Origin: an uncultured Chitinophagaceae bacterium
Lineage (GTDB): Bacteria; Bacteroidota; Bacteroidia; Chitinophagales; Chitinophagaceae
Length of the DNA stretch: 6,913 bases
Assembly (NCBI GenBank): GCA_946479005.1
Contig: CAMLEM010000091.1
Span: 1-6,913, forward strand
Reading direction: 5' to 3'
Part shown: positions 1 through 6,173 of the stretch, in pieces
Numbering within the stretch: the first letter of the stretch is position 1
Layout: each line of letters opens with the position of its first letter
The notes under the pieces: model-generated
Seen by the model: the letters and a program-made list of their open reading frames with translations, nothing else
The model's database searches: none
Told to the model about the DNA's origin: nothing
Translations under genes and position numbers: made by a program

Positions 1-2967
1 CTTGAGCAAGGGATTAAACGTGTGGGATTCTATAGGAATAATGAAGAGACAATCGTGGTTAATTATCTGACTTTGATTATACCAACCAATGGAATTTCTT
101 CATTGAGAATCGATGGCAGTGCGGCATTTGATCATTCCTATTCGCACCCTCAATTGTCAGGTTACTCGGTGGTGATAAAGCGATGGTCGCCAGCCGCGCA
201 AGCACAATGTATTGTGCAAAGCGACTCGGCCTTTACCGCAATTACGTATGGCTTGGGATCGCAGGAAAGCTACGGCTACAACGCCGGCACCCTCATCAAC
301 AACCTGAATGCACTCAGCCATATTCACAATACCCCTGACCCGGCCATACCCCAGCATCCCTATACCTGCGAGGAAACGCCGATCGAATTATCTGCGCTGA
401 TGGCTTACCAGCCCACCCGGCTCGAATTCTTAATTAGCCAACTGGGTACTGCAGTGACACCGAATGCAGATGTAATTATGACATCCCCGGTTTCGTCAGG
501 AACGGTGATGGTGAATGGGATACCTTATTATAAATACACCTTACCAGGAACCTATACCTTCCACGTTGCAGATACTTTTACGATACCCCTGATGGCTTTC
601 CACCCAACCATTGAAAACTGTTATTTACGGGATAGTCTCAATATCCAAGTGATCGTGAAAGGAAGACCCGTGCCGGATTTCACAGTGGCGCACACAGGAT
701 GTACGCTGGACCCGGTGAATCTCACAGGCACAACGCCTACCTCAAATAATTATAATGTACAGGCATTTAACTGGACCTTCCCGGTGGCGCCATTCACCGC
801 AACAGGGCAGAATCAAAGTTTCTTAATGCCACCGGGTACGCACGCTATCAACCTGGAGATCATTTCAGAAGATGGCTGCATCAGTGATACCACGAAAGAT
901 GTTACGGTCTTTGATAAACCGCCCGCGGAATTTGAAGCTACTCCGGCAGCTCTATGCGTGGGAAATATGATCACCTTTACGGACACTTCATCGGCAACGG
1001 TCACTGTGACGGAGTGGTACTGGGATTTCGGGAACGGAGTTACTCAAACTACAACCGGTCCCTCTGTAACCTACACCTATCCATTACCGGGTACCTACAC
1101 GGTCCGCCACGCGACACGCTCTTCGGTTACCTGTGTCAGTGATACGATAGACCGCACGGTGACCATTTACGCGAAACCCGTACCCAGCTTCACCTTCACA
1201 GGTGGCTGCCTGGATGTAACGGGAACCGTGCAATTCAATGGTTCGGCCACGGTATCCGATGGGCAGACGGTAGATTCCTGGGCCTGGAACTTCGGGGATC
1301 CCAACGCAACAGGGGGAAATCCCAATACCTCGATCCTTCAGAACCCCACGCATAATTATCAACCGGGTACCTATACCATTTCACTCACGGCCACGACGGC
1401 CAATGGATGTTCAAAGGATACCCTCATTACAACCACCTTCACCCTGAAACCCGCGCTGGATTATCCTGCGCTTACAGGTCTCTGCGAAAACGCCACACCG
1501 GTTTCCGTGGATTTCGGATCGGTCACCAATGGAGTTACCGGCACAAAGGAATACCACGGCCCGGCCACTACGCTGGCAGGGATCTTTGATCCCGCAGCCG
1601 CGGGACCCGGAGTCCATACGATCTGGTTTGTCTTTAATTCCACCGCCGGTTGCATTGATTCCATTTCGCAAACGATTGAAGTGTTCCCGAAACCCGCAGC
1701 GAACTTCGATATCGACCTTACGGATCTCTGTGCAGGGGAGACACTCACCATCACGCCAACCTCAAATATTCCTTCAGGCACCATCACAAACTGGAACTGG
1801 AACCTGGGAGATGGCAACACCCCATCTTATACAAATGGTAATCCATTCACTGTTAGCTATGGCAATTTTAACACGTATACCATCCAATTGGTCAATGTCA
1901 GCGACCGCGGGTGCACCAGTGAGCCATTTACAAGAACTGTAGGTGTGCACGCGATCCCGGTGGCGGACTTTGACCTGCCGGCAGGAGTATGTATGCCCAA
2001 TGGCTCAGCGCAATTCACCAACCAGTCGCAGGTGGCCGATAACGCGAACCTGGACTACCAGTGGGATTTCGGCGATGGCAGCGGATCTTCCACCGCAACC
2101 AGTCCTTCTTACACTTATGCGGCTTCGGGAAGCTATAACGTAACATTGATCGCGACCAGTGAGTATGGTTGTACTCACCAGGTTTCGCAGGTAATGGATA
2201 ATTTCTTTGAAAAACCCGTGGCGCTGTTCGACATTTCCTCCCTGGATATCTGCCAGGGCGAGGGAACCACGCTCACCGATAATAGCAGCGATCCCGCCGC
2301 GACCATTACCGGATGGAACTGGGCCTTTGGAGATGGCAGCAATTCCTCCCAGCAGAACCCGGTAAAAACTTTCTCCAACCCGGGAACCTATGATGTGACC
2401 CTGACGGTAACCAATGACATCGGTTGCGTTTCCGATCCATTTGTAAGAACACTGACGGTGCACGTTCAGCCGGTGATCGATGCAGGCCGCTCCTTTGTGC
2501 TTCCCCAGGGGACCACGGTTCAGCTTACGGCTACCGCCAATGATCCAACGCTTACATTCATCTGGTCGCCCGCCTTCGGTCTCGACGATGCCACCCTCCT
2601 GAACCCGACATTGACGGCAATGGCCGATCAGACCTATACCCTGACCGCCACAGGAAGCAATGATTGCCAGGCCACCGATTTCATCACCGTGAAGATCCTG
2701 AAACCGGTGAAGGTGCCCAATGTATTCTCTCCGAACGGGGATGGCATTCACGACCGCTGGGTGATCACCAACCTGCAGGATTACCCCGGAAGCAAAGTGG
2801 AGATATTTAACCGTTACGGCCAGGAAGTTTACAGGATGGCCGGTTCGGATGAGCCCTGGGATGGCACCTATCGCGGTAAGCCATTGCCCGTGGGCACCTA
2901 TTATTATGTGATCAAACTGGAGAATGGGTTCAAGCCCCTCACCGGTTCAGTAACGATACTAAGATGA
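1..2967 (+). CDS. Large secreted PKD/Ig-repeat adhesin-like protein with type B T9SS sorting domain (5' end outside window)
   Basis: The reading frame is open from base 1 (988 visible codons) to TGA at 2965-2967. A GTG at 22 is the first in-window start-like codon, but coding similarity runs through it, so I treat the gene as truncated by the window edge. Numbering residues from base 22: residues 1 to about 100 look like the end of an IgGFc-binding-type N-terminal module (sequence around AFTAITYGLGSQESYGYNAG). Residues about 110-213 are a first Ig-like domain. Residues about 215-893 form eight further PKD/Ig-like domains, several with the PKD signature WDFGDG or close variants and PGTY turns. 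Residues 894-981 are a type B C-terminal sorting domain (VPNVFSPNGDGIHDRW, then IFNRYGQEVY, WDGTYRGKPLPVGTYYY, and a final GSVTILR). From family knowledge, such proteins are exported by T9SS and sit on the cell surface or are released. An adhesin or surface-fibre role is inferred; the ligand is unknown. The PorP/SprF gene that follows is probably its partner. Confidence 0.93.
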   Translation, partial: LEQGIKRVGFYRNNEETIVVNYLTLIIPTNGISSLRIDGSAAFDHSYSHPQLSGYSVVIKRWSPAAQAQCIVQSDSAFTAITYGLGSQESYGYNAGTLINNLNALSHIHNTPDPAIPQHPYTCEETPIELSALMAYQPTRLEFLISQLGTAVTPNADVIMTSPVSSGTVMVNGIPYYKYTLPGTYTFHVADTFTIPLMAFHPTIENCYLRDSLNIQVIVKGRPVPDFTVAHTGCTLDPVNLTGTTPTSNNYNVQAFNWTFPVAPFTATGQNQSFLMPPGTHAINLEIISEDGCISDTTKDVTVFDKPPAEFEATPAALCVGNMITFTDTSSATVTVTEWYWDFGNGVTQTTTGPSVTYTYPLPGTYTVRHATRSSVTCVSDTIDRTVTIYAKPVPSFTFTGGCLDVTGTVQFNGSATVSDGQTVDSWAWNFGDPNATGGNPNTSILQNPTHNYQPGTYTISLTATTANGCSKDTLITTTFTLKPALDYPALTGLCENATPVSVDFGSVTNGVTGTKEYHGPATTLAGIFDPAAAGPGVHTIWFVFNSTAGCIDSISQTIEVFPKPAANFDIDLTDLCAGETLTITPTSNIPSGTITNWNWNLGDGNTPSYTNGNPFTVSYGNFNTYTIQLVNVSDRGCTSEPFTRTVGVHAIPVADFDLPAGVCMPNGSAQFTNQSQVADNANLDYQWDFGDGSGSSTATSPSYTYAASGSYNVTLIATSEYGCTHQVSQVMDNFFEKPVALFDISSLDICQGEGTTLTDNSSDPAATITGWNWAFGDGSNSSQQNPVKTFSNPGTYDVTLTVTNDIGCVSDPFVRTLTVHVQPVIDAGRSFVLPQGTTVQLTATANDPTLTFIWSPAFGLDDATLLNPTLTAMADQTYTLTATGSNDCQATDFITVKILKPVKVPNVFSPNGDGIHDRWVITNLQDYPGSKVEIFNRYGQEVYRMAGSDEPWDGTYRGKPLPVGTYYYVIKLENGFKPLTGSVTILR
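664..2694 (+). repeat. Array of eight tandem PKD/Ig-like domains in the large surface protein
   Basis: Domain starts, judged from recurring K/R-P-x-P/A-x-F linkers, fall near residues 215, 299, 385, 476, 557, 645, 731 and 815 (numbered from base 22). Six are roughly 80-90 residues. The best PKD signatures are WDFGNG (domain 2), WNFGDP (3), WNLGDG (5), WDFGDG (6) and WAFGDG (7). Domain 1 is weaker, and domains 4 and 8 lack the motif and look like Ig-like relatives. PKD domains are beta-sandwich spacers in extracellular proteins, so the array probably makes a long stalk. The copies are divergent at DNA level, so this is an old protein-domain repeat and not a recent tandem DNA duplication. Confidence 0.85.
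2701..2964 (+). other. Type B C-terminal sorting domain of the T9SS (gliding motility-associated C-terminal domain)
   Basis: The last 88 residues carry the hallmark opening NVFSPNGDG followed by the IFNRYG and WDG-x-x-x-G-x-PLPVGTYYY blocks and end with VTILR. This matches the CHU_C/gliding-motility-associated C-terminal family. Established knowledge is that such domains route proteins through T9SS and, in Flavobacterium SprB, depend on an adjacent SprF-type protein. The PorP/SprF gene starts only 44 bases after the stop. Confidence 0.93.
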
Positions 2968-3011
2968 GTTTAACCCTTGCCAAAAACTTAAGTACTAAAA
3001 AGTCAAATACA
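2968..3011 (+). promoter_or_regulatory. A-rich leader deciding the start of the first PorP/SprF gene
   Basis: The 44-base gap has no Shine-Dalgarno-like purine block. The stretch before ATG 3012 is A/T-rich (ACTAAAAAGTCAAATACA), typical of Bacteroidota translation starts. This favours 3012 over the overlapping ATG at 2964. No convincing -33/-7 promoter pair was seen, in keeping with read-through from the upstream gene. Confidence 0.45.
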
Positions 3012-4016
3012 ATGAAAAGAAGTTTACGACTTGTGATGTTGACCCTCTCACTGGGTGCCTGCACCACCGCTTTCGCACAGGTGGATCCGCATTTTACACA
3101 ATACTATGTCTATCCTTCCTGGCTGAATCCCGCGCTTACCGGAGCCTTCGACGGGAATTACCGGATCTCCGGGATCTACCGGAGCCAGTGGGGAAATATC
3201 AGCCAGCCCTTTCAAACGATGGGCCTTTCGGCGGAGTTCACCACCAGTAAAAACCTCAATCTCGGTGTGAGCGCAATGAACCAGCTCGCCGGTGATGGTG
3301 GTTATGTATATACAACCGCTTATGGCAGCCTTGCCTATACAGGGGTGAAGTTCGGGACAGGTGATCATCACCGCGTGGTATTTGGATTACAGGCAGGCAT
3401 TATGCAGCGTCGTTTCGACCGCAATAAACTTTCTTTTGGGGACCAGTGGAACCCGATCACCGGCTATAACCCGGGTGCGCCTTCGGCCGAAGCGCTTGCC
3501 CGCAATAATTCCACGGTGTTTGACATTGGTGCGGGAGCCCTTTATTTCGACGCGCAACCCGGCAAAAAAGCAAATTTCTATGCCGGATTCTCCGCTTCAC
3601 ACCTTACCAAACCGGAAGACAAGTTCAGCGCCACGGGTGATGAGGATTTCCCGATGCGATACACTTTGCACGGCGGTTTGAGGATCGCTGTCAATGAAAC
3701 CTTCAGCCTCACACCCAACCTGCTTTACCTGAGCCAGGGTAGCGCGCGTGAAAAAATGCTGGGCGTGTACGGCCAGTATCGCGTAACCGGCAATACCGAC
3801 CTGATGTTCGGGGCGAACTATCGCATCGATGATGCCGTTTCACCTTTCGTTGGGTTCACACATAAGAATTTTATGATGGGATTCAGCTATGATGTCAATA
3901 TATCTGACCTGGGAAAAATGGCCAATGGATCGAATGGTTTCGAGATTACCTTATCATTGATCGGCCGTAAATCGGTACGTACGCCGGAAGTGGAATTCGT
4001 TTGCCCGAGGCTCTAA
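3012..4016 (+). CDS. PorP/SprF family type IX secretion outer-membrane protein
   Basis: From ATG 3012 this encodes 334 residues, a normal length for the family. Residues 1-22 are a signal peptide (MKRSLRLVML core, predicted cut AFA/Q). The mature protein opens with the family hallmark HFTQYYVYPSWLNPALTG (residues 27-44), followed by alternating hydrophobic beta-strand segments with glycine and aromatic residues, and ends in the family-typical EFVCPRL. An outer-membrane beta-barrel is expected. An in-frame ATG at 2964 overlaps the upstream TGA, but it would add 16 residues before the signal peptide, so ATG 3012 with its A-rich leader is preferred. From SprF knowledge, such proteins are needed for secretion or attachment of the type B-CTD protein encoded next to them, so its likely client is the PKD protein just upstream. 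A client-specific role here is inference. There are only 28 bases to the next gene and no terminator between them, which suggests one operon. Confidence 0.92.
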   Translation: MKRSLRLVMLTLSLGACTTAFAQVDPHFTQYYVYPSWLNPALTGAFDGNYRISGIYRSQWGNISQPFQTMGLSAEFTTSKNLNLGVSAMNQLAGDGGYVYTTAYGSLAYTGVKFGTGDHHRVVFGLQAGIMQRRFDRNKLSFGDQWNPITGYNPGAPSAEALARNNSTVFDIGAGALYFDAQPGKKANFYAGFSASHLTKPEDKFSATGDEDFPMRYTLHGGLRIAVNETFSLTPNLLYLSQGSAREKMLGVYGQYRVTGNTDLMFGANYRIDDAVSPFVGFTHKNFMMGFSYDVNISDLGKMANGSNGFEITLSLIGRKSVRTPEVEFVCPRL

Positions 4017-4044
4017 ATAAAACACTGACTGTAATAATAGAAAG
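4017..4044 (+). promoter_or_regulatory. Short A-rich leader of the OmpA-type gene
   Basis: The 28 bases between stop and start contain GTAATAATAGAAAG just before the ATG: A-rich, with no strong Shine-Dalgarno and no hairpin. The spacing supports cotranscription with the preceding PorP/SprF gene. Confidence 0.4.
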
Positions 4045-6033
4045 ATGAAAAAAATATTTCTCGCTCTTGTTCTTGTCGCCGGATTCGGAAGCCTGGAAGC
4101 CCAGTATGTAACGGATTACCTGAAGGCGGCAGATAAATATTTCGCGAATGGTGATTACGCTTCTGCCGCCGCTTATTATGAAAAATACCTGGACCCGGAA
4201 GGGAACCCCGTAAAAGGAGAATTCTCTCCCTATACACCCCAGCGGGCGAGCTCCAAGCAGTCCACGCCTTCCGCAGGCGTGCTCGACCAGGCCCGTTATA
4301 ATTTGGCGGAATCTTACCGTCACCTGAATTACCCGGAGAAGGCTGAGCCATTATATGCAAAGCTTGCCGGTAATAAAACGGAGTTCCCCCTGGCCCGTTA
4401 TCGCCAGGCTGTGATGCAGCGGGCGCTTTCAAAGAACGCGGAAGCAGAGCAGGGATTTAAAGAGTTTTTGGCTTCCTACAGGACCAATGATGAGCATAAG
4501 CGGGAAGCGGAACGCGAGCTGAAAAACCTCGACTTCATTAAAGCGCAGATGCAGCGCAACGATGTAAAATATTATACCCTCACCAAGGCTTCCAGCCTCA
4601 ATGCAACCGGCGCCAGCTATGCCCCGGCCTGGAATGGCTCTACCTTATTGTTCACTTCCACCCGCCCCGTGGATTCCCTGGAAGAAAAAAGGAAATATGT
4701 GAACCGCGTTTACGAAGCGGCTTTCAGCGAAGGGATCTTCAGCAATATCACGATGTCGGCTGTGGAACAGGATGACGATCGCCACCAGGGGATCGTATCT
4801 GTTTCACCGGATGGCAATACACTTTTCATTACCCGGTGGGAAGAAGGCATAAAGGATAAGAAAGCGAATATTTATAGCAGCCGCCGCACGGCCAGTGGCT
4901 GGGATGATCCGGATAAACTGGGAGATGCGATCAACCCGGGCGGGTCCAGCAACCGGGATCCCTTCATCAGCAGGGATGGCAAGCGTTTATTCTTCTCCAG
5001 TAACCGGGCCGGCGGACAGGGTGGATATGATCTCTGGTATGTGACGCTGGACGGGGATGGTAACTGGACGGATCCGCAAAATTTGGGAAGCGCCATCAAC
5101 AGCGCCTATGATGAAGTGGGTCCTTTTTACCACGATGCATCTCAAACTCTCGTGTTTTCAAGCAACGGATATATCGGAATGGGCGGTTATGATTTCTTCT
5201 CCAGCAAGGGAAGCATTGGAAACTGGGCAGCGCCTGTGAACCTGGGACACCCTGTGAATTCCGTGCGGGATGATATTTACTTCACCAGCCGCGGCAGCGC
5301 GAAGAATATGCTGGAAGATGTGATGCTCAGTTCTGACCGATCATCAGCCTGCTGCCTCGACCTTTTTTACCTGAAAAAGGCCCGCCCGCTTCGCGAGATC
5401 AGCGGGCGCGTGGTATCCTGCGATCCGGAACAGCCTTTCACAGGCGGCCGGATCCTCGTGATCGATACCGTGAATAATAAAACGATCTACACGGCGAATG
5501 TGGGAGCCGATGGCAGCTATTCCTTCACGCTGGAGGATCACCTGCCGCTAAAGCTTGATGCGGAAGGAAACGGCTTCATCCCGAAATCCATTCACGTAGG
5601 ACTGCCTGCCGATATGGAGCAGGTTGAACGCAGCTGGCCGGATATCTGCCTGGTACCGGTTCCGAAGGAAGATGAGGCTTTCGTGATCGAAAATGTATAT
5701 TTCGATTTCGACAAAGCGGACCTGCGACCTGAATCCTATCCTGCGCTGGATGAAGTGGTGCGGATGCTGAACTACTATCCCAATATGGAGATCGAGCTCA
5801 GTGCGCATACCGACAGCAAGGGATCGGAAAAGTATAACCTGGGGCTTTCTGAGGCCAGGGCGAAATCAGTGCTGGATTATCTCGTCAGCAAAGGCATCGC
5901 GCCTGAACGTTTGACCTCCCGCGGTTATGGCGAGTCAATGCCCGTGGCTCCGAATACGAAGGAAGATGGCAGTGATGATCCGGAGGGAAGGCAGAAGAAC
6001 CGGAGGACGGAGTTTAAGGTTTTGAAAAACTGA
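4045..6033 (+). CDS. OmpA family protein with TPR, PD40 propeller, regulatory-like and OmpA domains (PorE-like)
   Basis: The product is 662 residues. Residues 1-19 are a signal peptide ending EA/Q. TPR-like helices lie near 24-49, 80-108 and 114-145. Five PD40/WD40-like blades follow near 192, 249, 304, 357 and 407, with typical SPDGNTLF, SRDGKRLFFSSNR and GGYDLW/GGYDFF motifs. Residues about 450-539 form a carboxypeptidase-regulatory-like beta domain (EISGRVV start, G-A-DGSYSF). The OmpA C-terminal domain starts at NVYFDFDKADLRPES (residue 550). Asp590 in HTD and Arg605 in LSEARA are spaced as the diaminopimelate-binding Asp/Arg pair of OmpA, and NRRTEF closes the domain. The domain order equals that of Porphyromonas PorE, a T9SS component. 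Unlike PorE it shows no lipobox. The likely location is periplasmic, bound to peptidoglycan, beside the PorP/SprF proteins encoded on either side. Whether it is the housekeeping PorE or a cassette-specific paralogue cannot be told from this window. Confidence 0.93.
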   Translation: MKKIFLALVLVAGFGSLEAQYVTDYLKAADKYFANGDYASAAAYYEKYLDPEGNPVKGEFSPYTPQRASSKQSTPSAGVLDQARYNLAESYRHLNYPEKAEPLYAKLAGNKTEFPLARYRQAVMQRALSKNAEAEQGFKEFLASYRTNDEHKREAERELKNLDFIKAQMQRNDVKYYTLTKASSLNATGASYAPAWNGSTLLFTSTRPVDSLEEKRKYVNRVYEAAFSEGIFSNITMSAVEQDDDRHQGIVSVSPDGNTLFITRWEEGIKDKKANIYSSRRTASGWDDPDKLGDAINPGGSSNRDPFISRDGKRLFFSSNRAGGQGGYDLWYVTLDGDGNWTDPQNLGSAINSAYDEVGPFYHDASQTLVFSSNGYIGMGGYDFFSSKGSIGNWAAPVNLGHPVNSVRDDIYFTSRGSAKNMLEDVMLSSDRSSACCLDLFYLKKARPLREISGRVVSCDPEQPFTGGRILVIDTVNNKTIYTANVGADGSYSFTLEDHLPLKLDAEGNGFIPKSIHVGLPADMEQVERSWPDICLVPVPKEDEAFVIENVYFDFDKADLRPESYPALDEVVRMLNYYPNMEIELSAHTDSKGSEKYNLGLSEARAKSVLDYLVSKGIAPERLTSRGYGESMPVAPNTKEDGSDDPEGRQKNRRTEFKVLKN

Positions 6034-6037
6034 ATTG

Positions 6038-6162
6038 ATTTGGGATTTTGGATTTGGGATTTTGGATTTCTGAAACCCGATACAGGATCACGGTAAGCTA
6101 AATACCGGGATTTGATGGTTCGGGTTTCAGAAATCCCAAATCCAAAATCCCAAATCCAAAAT
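6038..6162. repeat. Long imperfect inverted repeat made of 7-base units
   Basis: The left arm is 6038-6080 and the right arm 6120-6162, 43 bases each, with a 39-base spacer. In full register 39 of 43 positions pair. The outer 28 bases of each arm are four heptads alternating ATTTGGG and ATTTTGG (read as reverse complement on the right). The inner 15 bases (ATTTCTGAAACCCGA) pair perfectly. The four mismatches fall at the fifth base of each heptad because the two arms carry the unit types in opposite order. The element fills the gap between the OmpA-type gene and the second PorP/SprF gene, starting 4 bases after the stop and ending 11 bases before the next ATG. No transposase, coding frame or clear target duplication accompanies it. 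It may be a dispersed palindromic or MITE-like repeat, or an RNA structure acting on the operon; its function is unknown. Confidence 0.9.
6086..6112. other. Small hairpin in the spacer of the inverted repeat
   Basis: CGGTA (6091-6095) pairs with TACCG (6103-6107) across a 7-base loop. After one A/G mismatch, three more pairs (6087-6089 with 6109-6111) extend the stem. It sits at the tip of the long 43-base stem, so the whole of 6038-6162 can fold as one arm with a small internal loop. Confidence 0.6.
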
Positions 6163-6173
6163 AAAATAAGCCA
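6163..6173 (+). promoter_or_regulatory. A-rich translation start region of the second PorP/SprF gene
   Basis: The eleven bases AAAATAAGCCA region between the inverted repeat and ATG 6174 are A-rich with no Shine-Dalgarno. An in-frame TAA at 6162-6164 rules out any longer start. Because the long stem ends here, its folding could affect ribosome access; this is inference. Confidence 0.4.

Noticed and set aside
22..24. GTG at 22 as the true start of the large surface-protein gene
   Set aside because: The frame is open to base 1 and the residues after 22 fall in the middle of an IgGFc-binding-like module with no signal peptide, so the real start is upstream of the window.
1..660. Lower GC content at the left end as a sign of horizontal transfer
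   Set aside because: By rough count some 60-base rows (1-120, 421-660) are near or below 45% GC, but rows between them are near 55-58%, so the signal is patchy and within one continuous gene.
2005..2751. 248-codon open frame on the minus strand
   Set aside because: It lies wholly inside the well-supported PKD/sorting-domain gene, has no recognisable domain, and its composition reflects the opposite strand of the repeats.
6038..6162. Invertible (phase-variable) promoter flanked by the inverted repeats
   Set aside because: The spacer is only 39 bases, very short for recombinase inversion, holds no recognisable -33/-7 promoter, and no recombinase gene is in the window.
6038..6162. CRISPR-like or direct-repeat array from the 7-base units
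   Set aside because: The units are contiguous, without spacers, and arranged as two inverted blocks.
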